A stretch of DNA of 18,527 bases from assembly GCA_023436715.1 (NCBI GenBank), contig JAEZIJ010000045.1, positions 1-18,527 on the forward strand, given 5' to 3'. This document shows positions 1-7,139 of the stretch, in pieces. The notes beneath the pieces were generated by a model, which was not told where the DNA came from, did not search any database, and saw only the letters and a list, made by a program, of their open reading frames with translations. The position numbers and the translations under genes were made by a program. This stretch comes from Acidobacteriota bacterium (GTDB taxonomy: Bacteria; Acidobacteriota; Terriglobia; Bryobacterales; Bryobacteraceae). How positions within the stretch are numbered: position 1 is the stretch's first letter; each line of letters begins with the position of its first letter.

Positions 1-115
1 GTTTCATCAATACTACTGAAACATACTTGCCGGAAAATGTCAACAGAAAAAACGCTGCCACAAAAAAATCTTGAGCAGGGCCAGGGTCAGCGTACGTCAG
101 GAATGTAGAAACTCC

Positions 116-184
116 AGGGGCCGGGCATGCCCGGCCCCTACAAGAACACGTGGTCTTTCGTAGGGGCCACGCATGCCTGGCCCG
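116..184. repeat. REP-like paired palindromic repeat
   Basis: Positions 116-139 are a perfect 24-nt palindrome (12-bp arms centred on GCATGC). Positions 160-184 repeat the same unit in inverted orientation with about four mismatches, beginning GTAGGGGCC. Because the two units are inverted copies, 117-184 can fold into one long near-perfect cruciform; the 18-nt centre, around CACGTG, is itself nearly symmetrical. This is the layout of paired REP/BIME elements. It lies outside any convincing gene. No RAYT transposase is visible in the window. Confidence 0.7.
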
Positions 185-301
185 TGGCCGGTCCTCCTGG
201 GTAACGGTGACTTTCAACGGATTACCCATGGTCCTGCAGGCCGCCACTAGCGATGAAGACCGCTTGCTGACGCGCGCGGCTCGGGATCAGGGCTATCGGG
301 C

Positions 302-318
302 TTCACAGAAATGTCGCG
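302..318 (+). repeat. 17-nt repeat, copy 1 (inverted partner at 8050-8066)
   Basis: The 17-mer TTCACAGAAATGTCGCG occurs here on the plus strand and exactly once more, reverse-complemented, at 8050-8066. A CGGCCAG motif follows within about 20 nt in both copies. Both sit just upstream of genes. It may be an end fragment of a mobile element or a shared regulatory motif; the sequence alone does not decide. Confidence 0.5.
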
Positions 319-352
319 TGTCCCCCGCGGCCAGACCGCTACACCAGGCGCA

Positions 353-379
353 TTGCCGGGGCCGCGCTTCGGTTAGAAT
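353..379 (+). promoter_or_regulatory. candidate sigma-70 promoter of lipoprotein gene
   Basis: TTGCCG (353-358) and TAGAAT (374-379) resemble -35 and -10 boxes. The spacer is only 15 nt, or 16 nt if the -35 box is read as ATTGCC. The predicted start lies about 15-20 nt before the ATG at 403, with a weak AGGG ribosome-binding site between. The rest of 1-402 holds only the REP-like dyad and the 17-nt repeat; I see no gene there. Confidence 0.35.
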
Positions 380-402
380 ATGGCTTCACAGGGTAAACGG
401 AT

Positions 403-1029
403 ATGAAAAGACATTTTTGGATGATCGCTTGCGTACCGATGCTGCTGGCGCTGGCCGGCTGTTCCGAGGAGAAGAAGCCCGTTGCCGCCGAGCCGAAGGA
501 GCCCGAGAAGCCGGCGGAGGCCGTATCGGCCCAGTCCGCCTTCCAGCAGATGTACATCCAGGCCCGCTCCTGGTCTCCCGATGCCAAGCCGGTCCGCATG
601 GCCAGCCTGGACATCAAGGAAGTCAAGAGCGAGGCCGGAAAGGCCGGAGCGTGGGAGTGCACGTTCGTGAGCGAGCGGGCGCGAAAGGCGCGCCGCCTCA
701 CCTACTCCGTCGTGGATCTGCCCGCGTCCAACCTGCGGAAGGGCGTTTTCGGCAACTCGGACGACAACTGGACGGGTGGCGGGCAGGCCAAGCCTTTCCT
801 GGTCCAGGCCTTCAAGGTGGATTCCGTCGCGGCGTATGACATCGCGATCAAAAAAGGCGAGGAATACGCCAAGAAGAACCCGAATATGCCGATCAAGTTC
901 CTTCTGGAACAGACCAGCCGGTTCCCGAACCCGGCGTGGCGGGTTATCTGGGGCGAGTCGGTCGCGCTGAGCGGTTACTCGATTTTCGTGGACGCGACCG
1001 AAGGTGGGTATCTGGTTACTTCCAGGTAA
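403..1029 (+). CDS. hypothetical lipoprotein
   Basis: This 208-residue protein has a classic lipoprotein signal: Lys-Arg start, hydrophobic stretch to residue 19, lipobox LAGC with Cys20 as the expected lipidated residue. The residues after Cys20 (Ser-Glu-Glu) give no obvious retention signal I can interpret. Residues 21-45 are a Lys/Glu/Pro/Ala linker of the kind that spaces a domain from the membrane. The remaining 160 residues look like one compact domain, with a conserved-looking Asp-Asp-Asn-Trp stretch near residue 121. I recognise no family. It appears to be a single-gene transcript: a hairpin lies 20 nt after the stop, and no co-directional gene follows closely. The start is supported by the signal peptide. 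I infer anchoring in the inner or outer membrane facing the periplasm; function is unknown. Confidence 0.85.
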   Translation: MKRHFWMIACVPMLLALAGCSEEKKPVAAEPKEPEKPAEAVSAQSAFQQMYIQARSWSPDAKPVRMASLDIKEVKSEAGKAGAWECTFVSERARKARRLTYSVVDLPASNLRKGVFGNSDDNWTGGGQAKPFLVQAFKVDSVAAYDIAIKKGEEYAKKNPNMPIKFLLEQTSRFPNPAWRVIWGESVALSGYSIFVDATEGGYLVTSR

Positions 1030-1049
1030 CTCAAGCCGGTGATAAGATT

Positions 1050-1067
1050 GGGGCGCCATGGCGCCCC
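1050..1067 (+). terminator. palindromic terminator-like hairpin
   Basis: The perfect 18-nt palindrome GGGGCGCCATGGCGCCCC starts 21 nt after the lipoprotein stop codon and is followed by the pyrimidine-rich TTCTGTTTG. The stem is very GC-rich but the T-run is broken and a perfect palindrome leaves a minimal loop. It is a plausible intrinsic terminator, not a textbook one. Confidence 0.5.
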
Positions 1068-1475
1068 TTCTGTTTGCCTTTGCTCTTCTTTTCTCCGGGC
1101 GGCCCGACCAACTGACAACGGTCGAAGGTCGACAACTCCACCAATCAGCCATCGCAAACGCGCGTGTATTCCTCGTGCATAACAAACCCGGTACGGCGAT
1201 CACTGCGGACTTGTTTGAGATACAGCTTACTGCTCCCGATGCAGACCGCGCACCTTGTTTCCGGACTGCTGCAGGCCGTGATCGGCCACCTCGCAACCAA
1301 GCAGCGCTACGGGGCAGCCACGGTGCTCGGTGCAATCGCCGGGGCGCTGCAAGGGTGTTCCCAGGTCTCGGACATCACCGTCGCGCGGTGATCGCTGAAC
1401 TCTCCTGTGAGCTTGCGGAAGTGATAGACTTGGCTGCTTCACGGTGCCATTCCAGTGCTGACATAAGAGAGTCTC
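1068..1475. other. 408-nt region without a recognisable gene
   Basis: A plus-strand frame stays open from an ATG at 1058 to 1528, but its start lies inside the terminator palindrome, it has no ribosome-binding site, and its last 53 nt overlap the next gene. A second plus frame (1164-1391) encodes a hydrophobic, alanine-rich stretch around residues 33-63 that reads more like protein. The switch between frames could mean a decayed gene, but I recognise no family. I see no RNA gene here. Confidence 0.35.
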
Positions 1476-1730
1476 ATGCCAAACACCAAAGTCAAGAAGT
1501 TGGAGGTCTTTTCGCTTCATGCCCTTAATGATGACAAGCCGGTCGATTATGAGGCGCTATTTTCGCTTCTTGCCTCCGTCCCATCCGTCGATAGGAGTCT
1601 GAAAGCTGGGGACCGCATCTTTGCGGTCCCGACACTGGTTATATCGAACCACCGAGCCTTTATCGCAGCAGTTGAGGGCACAGAGGGAACCCGCTCTCTG
1701 ATCTTCAATTTGAAGAATTCTGAGGAATGA
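1476..1730 (+). CDS. N-terminal part of interrupted RexA-like protein
   Basis: These 84 residues begin with a well-placed ATG (AAGAGAG about 6 nt upstream) and end at TGA 1728-1730. The frame then stays open and in register with no further stop to 2369, so this is the first third of one gene of about 297 codons. Visible features are a short beta-strand start (KKLEVFSLHAL), a helix (YEALFSLLA), then beta-hairpin-like segments (RIFAVPTLV, AFIAAVEG, RSLIFNL). Lambda RexA and the DUF4747-type proteins have a comparable order as I remember them: helix, 'GDRxFxV', then short strands. That is an architecture match from memory, not an alignment. The codons are visibly more AT-rich than in the flanking genes. 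The fragment alone probably does not fold into the full domain. Confidence 0.6.
   Translation: MPNTKVKKLEVFSLHALNDDKPVDYEALFSLLASVPSVDRSLKAGDRIFAVPTLVISNHRAFIAAVEGTEGTRSLIFNLKNSEE
1728..1730 (+). other. in-frame TGA stop interrupting the RexA-like gene
   Basis: The reading frame from 1476 and the frame ending at 2369 are the same frame, separated only by this TGA. The codons right after it read TEELRPGEFVAEKTHAVID, typical coding sequence that leads straight into the downstream part. A CGA (Arg) to TGA transition would explain it. I see no convincing selenocysteine-type hairpin just downstream. Confidence 0.8.
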
Positions 1731-1841
1731 ACCGAAGAATTACGTCCAGGAGAGTTCGTTGCAGAAAAGACCCATGCCGTTATCGACCTTGAAACTCGGG
1801 ACGGTGTCGTCGAGTTCAACCAACGGGGCCCGAGAGCTTCA

Positions 1842-2369
1842 ATGATTGCTGACATCCTGGAATCGGTAGCAAGAAAGCTGCCTGGGTATTCGACGCTCAG
1901 TATACGGCTAAATCCCGTAGCGGACTCGGAGTTCGTCGTCGCCATCGAGCGCTTCGCGCGCATTAAAGAAGCCAGAGTCGAGCTCGCCAAGCCGAACCCG
2001 AGCTGGACGGACCACCGGAACGCGCTCATGAATCTGGCGGACGAGTCGGAAGCGGGCACTGCTGATTTAGGGATGAAGGCAAAGCCAAGGGGATCGCTAT
2101 CTAAGGACCGTGGCCTGGTCCGTATTATCAAACGGCTTGCGACCCAGGCGATCTCTCCATTTCGTACGGTACGCCTGGTGGGCATTCGCGTTGGGGAAAA
2201 ATCTGACACGACTATTACGCTATCGAACCACCAGGAGCATCGGCGGGTTCCGATTAAGTTGGACCTCAACGGGCACGTGCAAGATGGTGATATTAACGGC
2301 AGGATGGCAGATCTCCTAGATGCGAGAGCTGAGGCACGGAAGGAACTCCAGCCAGATCCGGAGGCGTAA
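1842..2369 (+). CDS. C-terminal part of interrupted RexA-like protein
   Basis: This is the downstream part of the gene that starts at 1476, counted from the first ATG after the stop; coding-like sequence already begins at 1731. There is no ribosome-binding site before ATG 1842, so independent translation is doubtful. Visible are a helix (MIADILESVARKL), an alternating strand region ending in FVVAIERFARIKEARVELAKPNP, an acidic stretch, a basic helix (RIIKRLATQ), and a final strand-rich part (VRLVGIRVG, RRVPIKLDLNGHV). The 'IERFxRIxxxxVxLxxPNP' segment and the closing strands are reminiscent of the centre and end of RexA-type proteins. Its stop overlaps the next start as TAATG, so the two genes are translationally coupled. 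Function in phage exclusion is inference. Confidence 0.6.
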   Translation: MIADILESVARKLPGYSTLSIRLNPVADSEFVVAIERFARIKEARVELAKPNPSWTDHRNALMNLADESEAGTADLGMKAKPRGSLSKDRGLVRIIKRLATQAISPFRTVRLVGIRVGEKSDTTITLSNHQEHRRVPIKLDLNGHVQDGDINGRMADLLDARAEARKELQPDPEA

Positions 2370-3004
2370 TGTTCAAGGCTGCCGGCCAATATTGCCGTGA
2401 CGAGGTGGCGCCCCGATGGACCGTGATCGCTACAGGCATCCACATCTGGGTCGCGCTTCTGATCGGAGCGGTTGTGGGTTGGAAGGGCGAGGCCGTGTTC
2501 GGCTCTGGTTCGACGATGGTCGAAGCTGTGACGATCGCTCTGACCTATGCTGCGATCGCGTTCGGGTTTTGCATTGCAGGCTTGACCATGGCGCTCACGT
2601 TGGATCGCGACTTTGCTCTCGACATAGCGAAACTGGACGAAAAGCGGAAAGCGGAGGGCAAGCTCCCAGAGGGCAGCAAAGGAGCATACTCTGACCTGAT
2701 ATTCGTGTTCTCTTGGACTGCCGTTGTCCACTGGATGACGATCGTTGCCTCGGTTCTGGGACTGATACTATCGGGCGGTGAACATCAAATATTAAGTTTC
2801 GGATCTCCTGCGCCGCGCAGGCTCCTGGTAGGAGCGACTGCGTTTTTGTGCGCTTATGGTCTTTTTCAGTTCCTCATCACGCTTATCACGCTGTCCCAGG
2901 TAGCGGACGTCTACATTGATCGTGTGCGCAGCCAGGCGAATGGAGCGCAGAAGGATTCCTTAAGAACTGGCGCTGAGGTCAAACGGGATCGGGATGGCGC
3001 CTGA
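2369..3004 (+). CDS. four-helix membrane protein, RexB-like partner
   Basis: This 211-residue protein has four predicted transmembrane helices (about 18-38, 52-77, 108-134 and 152-176). A charged, Lys/Glu-rich loop lies between helices 2 and 3 (residues 78-107), and a charged tail follows from 177. The start ATG shares its A with the TAA of the upstream gene, indicating coupled expression and a joint function. Lambda RexB is likewise a small four-helix inner-membrane protein encoded next to soluble RexA, and is thought to depolarise the membrane when RexA senses phage. RexB is shorter (144 residues), and I cannot claim sequence homology. An ion-conducting or membrane-disrupting effector is therefore inference; a plain membrane anchor is an alternative. 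No terminator is evident after the stop at 3002-3004. Confidence 0.75.
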   Translation: MFKAAGQYCRDEVAPRWTVIATGIHIWVALLIGAVVGWKGEAVFGSGSTMVEAVTIALTYAAIAFGFCIAGLTMALTLDRDFALDIAKLDEKRKAEGKLPEGSKGAYSDLIFVFSWTAVVHWMTIVASVLGLILSGGEHQILSFGSPAPRRLLVGATAFLCAYGLFQFLITLITLSQVADVYIDRVRSQANGAQKDSLRTGAEVKRDRDGA

Positions 3005-3158
3005 GATGAAATCGCGCATACAATTGGGCCAGGTCTGGCTGCGAAGCGCGACTCCCTCCCGCGACAACAGAAGCGGGTCGAACTGAGGGTGCCCGGTCGG
3101 AGCGAGCGGCCTGCCGGAACCCGGCGCGGTGTTGCCTTGCCGGGCGAGCGCTGCTTGC

Positions 3159-3347
3159 CTACGCCGCTCTCTGTGGTCTCGGCTCGATTTCGTGCTCGAC
3201 CTTCGTCAGCGACCATCGCCGCGCCAACTCGAGGTCGTAATGGGTTCGAAGGTTCCACCAGTATTTCGGCGAAAAGCCAAAGCGCCGGAACAGCCTCGGC
3301 GACGTGTCCGGGGTGATGCCGCGCTTGCTGTTGACGATTTCGACCAC
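3159..3347 (-). pseudogene. higA: N-terminally truncated HigA-type antitoxin
   Basis: Reading leftward, the frame gives VEIVNSKRGITPDT, then LFRRFGFSPKYWWNLRTHYDLELA, then HEIEPRPQ. This matches the characteristic second half of HigA/VapI-type XRE antitoxins, where 'EIVNGKRGITPDTALRLARFFGTSPEFWLNLQ..YDLE' is typical. The N-terminal half, with the first helices of the helix-turn-helix (normally about 40 residues), is missing. The sequence upstream (3348-3434) stays open for some codons but does not resemble it. No HigB toxin is recognisable on either side. The only start would be a GTG at 3347 with no ribosome-binding site. I see nothing else in the 3005-3434 gap. I call it a remnant of a higBA module. 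Confidence 0.75.
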
Positions 3348-3434
3348 TGGAACACGCGCGGGCCAGGAAGTCCGGCTTTCCCACGAACGGTCGGCAACCG
3401 TGCAGGTCAGCCCGCACTCGGTCCCGTGATGGCA

Positions 3435-4763
3435 TTACAGCCGCACGATCTTTTCCGACGTGTGCCCCTTGAGGGCATTCCGCGTATCCACAATCAGACG
3501 AGCCTGCTTCACCACCGCCGCGTAGTCGAAATCCGAGTGGTCCGTGACGATCACCACGCAATCCGCCTCGGCAGCCGCTTTGCCGGGTTCCAACGCACAG
3601 AGGTCCAACCCGTCCGCCGCGACCTTGGCGATGAACGGGTCGCTGTAGCTCACCAGCGCGCCCCGCTTCTTCAGCAGGTGCATGATGTCGAGCGCCGGCG
3701 ATTCCCTCAGGTCGTCGATGTTCTTCTTGTAGGCCACGCCCATGATGTGCACGCGGGAACCGCGCAGCGCCTTGGCGTGCTCGTTCAGCGCGTTCTGCAC
3801 TTTGTCCACCACGAAATGCGGCATCCCGCCGTTGATGTAGCCGGCCAGTTCGATGAAGCGCGCCTCGAAGCCCGCCTGCCGGGTCTTCCACGAGAGATAG
3901 AACGGGTCGATCGGGATGCAGTGTCCACCCAACCCCGGCCCGGGATAGAACGGCATGAAGCCGAACGGCTTCGTCGCGGCCGCATCGATCACTTCCCACA
4001 CGTTGATATCCATGCGGTCGCACATCAGCGCCATCTCGTTCACCAGGCCGATATTGATCATGCGGAAAGTGTTTTCGAGCAGCTTCACCATCTCGGCCAC
4101 TTTCGTCGAGCCGACCGGCACCACTTTCTCGAGCGCCTGCGCATAGAACAACGACCCCAGGCGCGTACACTCGGGCGTGATCCCGCCCACAACCTTGGGG
4201 ATGTTCACGGTCTGGTAGTTGGGGTTGCCCGGGTCCACTCGCTCCGGCGAAAAGCAGAGGAAGAAATCGCGCCCCACCTTCAGGCCCGACTTCTCCAGCA
4301 TCGGCAGAACGAACTCGTCCGTCGTACCCGGATACGTCGTCGATTCCAGGATGATCAGCATGCCCGGATGAATATATCGCGCGATCTCACGGCAGGCCGC
4401 ATCGATGTAACTCATATCCGGGTCTTTGGTCTTTCTGAGCGGCGTCGGAACGCAAATGTTGATCGTGTCCAGTTCCGAAACAGCCGCGAAATCGGTGGTT
4501 GCGGAGAGCCGCCGTTCGTTCACGAGCGGTCCGAGCACCGCCGCAGGCACGTCGAGCACGTAGGAATCGCCCGCGTTGACCGCGGCGACTTTCTTCTCGC
4601 CGATGTCGATGCCCGTAACCGCGAATCCCGCCTTGGCAAATTCCACCCCCAGCGGCAGGCCCACGTAGCCCAGACCTACGATGCCGACTCTCGCCGTCCG
4701 GCTCCGTATCTTCTCCTCCAGTTGTTGCACGCGCGTTTTAGATTCGATCCCGAGGCTTTCCAT
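3435..4763 (-). CDS. UDP-N-acetylhexosamine 6-dehydrogenase family
   Basis: This 442-residue UDP-sugar dehydrogenase performs a two-step NAD-dependent oxidation of a nucleotide sugar to the uronic acid, supplying acidic sugars for surface polysaccharides. Visible elements are the Rossmann motif GIVGLGYVGLP (27-37), ESTTYPGTT from Glu140, FSPERVDPGN (171-180), the central-domain lysine in VKLLENTFR, and catalytic Cys282 in GPGLGGHCIPIDPFYLSW. The SPERVDPGN and GHCIPIDP forms fit the WbpA/WecC/TviB branch (UDP-GlcNAc-type substrates) better than UDP-glucose dehydrogenases; the exact substrate is inferred. I chose ATG 4763 because ACGGAG lies 7-8 nt upstream and it starts 13 nt after the DapF-like stop; an in-frame start at 4805 would overlap that gene. 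It is the last gene of the operon, and no clear terminator follows. Confidence 0.93.
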   Translation of the reverse strand: MESLGIESKTRVQQLEEKIRSRTARVGIVGLGYVGLPLGVEFAKAGFAVTGIDIGEKKVAAVNAGDSYVLDVPAAVLGPLVNERRLSATTDFAAVSELDTINICVPTPLRKTKDPDMSYIDAACREIARYIHPGMLIILESTTYPGTTDEFVLPMLEKSGLKVGRDFFLCFSPERVDPGNPNYQTVNIPKVVGGITPECTRLGSLFYAQALEKVVPVGSTKVAEMVKLLENTFRMINIGLVNEMALMCDRMDINVWEVIDAAATKPFGFMPFYPGPGLGGHCIPIDPFYLSWKTRQAGFEARFIELAGYINGGMPHFVVDKVQNALNEHAKALRGSRVHIMGVAYKKNIDDLRESPALDIMHLLKKRGALVSYSDPFIAKVAADGLDLCALEPGKAAAEADCVVIVTDHSDFDYAAVVKQARLIVDTRNALKGHTSEKIVRL

Positions 4764-4776
4764 GTCCGCTCCGTAG

Positions 4777-5586
4777 TCAGAAGTAGAATTCGCCGCCGGC
4801 AACAATTTCGGCGGGTCCGGTCAGATAGATATCGTCGTCCCAGCGAAGATCAATCGGTCCGGCCGGGGTGAGAACGCGCACAGGGCTCTCCGCAACTTCG
4901 CGCAGAATCGCCGCCGCCGCGGCGCCGGTCGATCCCGTACCCGAGCTCATCGTTTCGCCCACGCCGCGCTCATAAAACCGTACGTCGATCGTGTGCTCGT
5001 CCACCGGCCTAACGAAGGAGACGTTCGTGCGGTTGGGGAAGAACGGATGCGCCTCGATTTCCGCCCCGAGCGCTCTCCAGTCGAGCTCCAGGCTGGCCAC
5101 AAACATCACGCATTGCGGATTGCCCACGTTGAGCGCGGTGACTTCGCGCGGCCCCGACGCCATCGGCAGCATGAATCGCAACTGGCCGTCCTCGACTTTC
5201 GGCAGTCCCATGCGCATCTCGAAGGAATACGCCAGGCCGCGGCGTTCAACCAACCGAAGGTGCTTCACGCCGGCGCCCGTGGCGATGCGCACCTCGCCGC
5301 CCTGCACCACGCCCCGTTCGATAAGGAACGCCGCGGCGCACCGCGTGCCGTTTCCCGAAATTTCCGGTTCGCTGCCGTCCGCATTGAACAGCCGAATCGA
5401 GGCGTGGTACTCGGTCACGCCGTGCGGCGCCCGCTCGACCAGCAGCCAGCCGTCGGCGCCGGCGCCGGTGTGCCGGTCGCAGATCGCCACCGCCGCTCTT
5501 GGCAGGTCCTCCCGCGGCGCTTCGTCCGTCCAAGTGAGCAGAAAATCGTTTTTCGCGCCGTGCGCTTTCGTAAAAGGGATTTTCAT
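4777..5586 (-). CDS. dapF: DapF-family epimerase lacking both catalytic cysteines
   Basis: The family interconverts LL- and meso-diaminopimelate for lysine and peptidoglycan synthesis, using two cysteines as acid and base. This 269-residue protein has normal length and the family signatures: KAHGAKNDF (8-15), FNADGSE (67-73), GNGTRC (78-83), NVGNPQC (153-159), RTNVSF (186-191), FYERGVGET (204-212). Yet the cysteine of the first motif is Ser77 (EISGNG instead of QCGNG), and that of the second is Ser215 (ETMSSGTG instead of ETQACGSG). Both are TCG codons at 5356-5358 and 4942-4944. It may be a different isomerase or dehydratase, a slow epimerase, or a subfamily with another base. The ATG overlaps the upstream stop as ATGA. 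The neighbours are sugar-metabolism genes, not lysine genes. The family is secure; the epimerase activity is doubtful. Confidence 0.9.
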   Translation of the reverse strand: MKIPFTKAHGAKNDFLLTWTDEAPREDLPRAAVAICDRHTGAGADGWLLVERAPHGVTEYHASIRLFNADGSEPEISGNGTRCAAAFLIERGVVQGGEVRIATGAGVKHLRLVERRGLAYSFEMRMGLPKVEDGQLRFMLPMASGPREVTALNVGNPQCVMFVASLELDWRALGAEIEAHPFFPNRTNVSFVRPVDEHTIDVRFYERGVGETMSSGTGSTGAAAAAILREVAESPVRVLTPAGPIDLRWDDDIYLTGPAEIVAGGEFYF

Positions 5587-7139
5587 CGGACCCGCCGGTA
5601 GATCTCAACCACCGGCGCTCCTTTCACAGCGATGGTCTTGACACAATCATATCGCGGGCCGCTTTTCCTGGCCCGGGCGATCGCGGTTGATACCGCGTCG
5701 CCCGATTGCGCCACCGCCCAGGTTTCGTTCAGGAACAGGTCGGGGCGGGCCACCGCCCCCATCCATTGCGGCTGGTTGCCCTCGTGCAGCGTATCGCGCA
5801 GCGGAACGCGCGCCCGTTGAAAAATACCGGTCAGGTCCCCGAAAGACGTCAGGAAGGTGTCGCCGGGCTGCCGTTGGGCGATCAAGAATTCCGCCGCCTC
5901 ATATGTCCACGCGCGCCGGCCTTCAGAATTTACCTGGCTTTCCTTCCAGCAGATCCATGCCTCCGGCCGCGGCGCGATCACCCACGTTGCACTAGCTCCC
6001 AGCACGACCAGGGCCGCCGCCAAACCGCGGAACCGCGCCGGCATCAAAGCCACCAGGCCCGCGCCGGCCATCGCCAGCAGCGGCAGCGCCGCCATCGCAT
6101 ACCGCGTGTTGTAGTAACTGTTCGGCCACAGGTGCGGCAGGAAAATCGGCGTCCCCGAAGAATACATGCTGATGACGTAGAACACCGGCGGCAGCGCCAG
6201 CAGCACCAGCGGCCACACTACACGCCGCGCCGCGGCAGCCAGGATGCCCGCCGCCGCAATCCACACCAGCACGCGGCCCGCGAATACCTCGACCGCCGAG
6301 CGAAAGTAGAACCACGCCTTGCCCCACTCGTGATCGCCCGGATACCGCGCCATCCCGGCATCCACCGCGCGCTGGTTGATCCCCTTAGCCGAGTACGGGC
6401 CGTTGTAAAACTCGAGCACGTTGCCGAAGTACCACCAATTGTGTGCCAGCCACCACAGCGGCCCCAGGCCGGCAATCGCACTGAAGACGAGCGGCGCCAG
6501 CAATCTCCTCCGCTTCGAGGCCAGCAGGAAATACAGCGCGATGAACGGGAGCAGAAACCACCCTTCGTACCGGGTCATGGATGCCGCCAGCGCCGCCACT
6601 CCCGCCGCCGCCGCCAGCCAGATCGACTGGTCCTCGCGGAACCGCACCGTGAAATACAGCACCGCCGCGAGCGACGCCAGCAACAGCGCCTCGGTCATGG
6701 GCGCGGATTGAAGGTACAGAAAGTTCGGGTTCAGCGCGACCAGCAGACACGCCGCCGTGGCCGCCGCCCCGCTCGAAAAAACGCGCCGGGCCGCCAGGAA
6801 TATAAACAGCCCGCCGAGCACGTAGCAGATCCCGGAGGGAATCGCGCCTGCCAACCCCGTTCGCCACATCCATTCGCTGCGGACGAACGGAAGCATCAGC
6901 AGGTGCGGCAGTGGCAGCCAAACCGTGCCGATCTGGTCCCATCCCGGAGTGCGGGAATCCACGATCCGCCGGGCGATGTTGACGTGCGCCGTCGCATCGC
7001 CGTAGCACAACAACTCGCCGCGCGAGTAGAAAAACGCGATCGCCGCCGCGCTCAGCGTGGCCAGCACCGCGACAATCCCGGCGGCGGCAAGCGTCTGCTT
7101 AGAAGCAGGTGAAGTTCTTGAACTCCTCGTACCGCCCAT
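5583..7139 (-). CDS. GT-C type membrane glycosyltransferase (GT39/ArnT-like)
   Basis: This 518-residue multi-spanning protein has a first helix at about 16-38, many further helices to about residue 385, and a C-terminal soluble part of about 120 residues. The first extracytoplasmic loop carries GDATAHVNIAR with Asp48, the position of the catalytic or metal-binding acid in GT-C enzymes. It is followed by GTVWLPLPHLLMLPF, and later by MTEALLLA and MTRYEGWFLLPF, phrases typical of PMT_2/ArnT-like proteins. Such enzymes transfer sugars from polyprenyl-phosphate donors on the outer face of the inner membrane; donor and acceptor here are unknown. The start at 7139 has GGAG four nt upstream and overlaps the kinase gene by 41 nt; a slightly later start is possible. 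The stop overlaps the next gene by 4 nt. Confidence 0.85.
   Translation of the reverse strand: MGGTRSSRTSPASKQTLAAAGIVAVLATLSAAAIAFFYSRGELLCYGDATAHVNIARRIVDSRTPGWDQIGTVWLPLPHLLMLPFVRSEWMWRTGLAGAIPSGICYVLGGLFIFLAARRVFSSGAAATAACLLVALNPNFLYLQSAPMTEALLLASLAAVLYFTVRFREDQSIWLAAAAGVAALAASMTRYEGWFLLPFIALYFLLASKRRRLLAPLVFSAIAGLGPLWWLAHNWWYFGNVLEFYNGPYSAKGINQRAVDAGMARYPGDHEWGKAWFYFRSAVEVFAGRVLVWIAAAGILAAAARRVVWPLVLLALPPVFYVISMYSSGTPIFLPHLWPNSYYNTRYAMAALPLLAMAGAGLVALMPARFRGLAAALVVLGASATWVIAPRPEAWICWKESQVNSEGRRAWTYEAAEFLIAQRQPGDTFLTSFGDLTGIFQRARVPLRDTLHEGNQPQWMGAVARPDLFLNETWAVAQSGDAVSTAIARARKSGPRYDCVKTIAVKGAPVVEIYRRVR

Noticed and set aside
1..22. GTTTCA...TGAAAC dyad at the very start of the window, resembling the ends of a CRISPR repeat
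   Set aside because: Only one copy is visible and there is no spacer periodicity after it. An array to the left cannot be excluded, but nothing here supports one.
1058..1528. 156-codon frame starting in the terminator palindrome
   Set aside because: No ribosome-binding site, start inside the hairpin, and overlap with the better-supported gene at 1476.
1728..1790. Selenocysteine recoding at the in-frame TGA
   Set aside because: No convincing stem-loop follows the TGA in the next 40-60 nt, and the family resemblance gives no reason to expect a redox residue.
3129..4871. Long plus-strand open frame opposite the nucleotide-sugar dehydrogenase
   Set aside because: It is antisense to a secure gene, rich in Arg/His/Gln/Val from GC-rich complement codons, and has no motif.
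5706..7112. 468-codon plus-strand open frame opposite the GT-C glycosyltransferase
   Set aside because: Composition (Arg, Gln, Pro, His) is that of a third-position GC artefact; the minus-strand gene has membrane helices and motifs.
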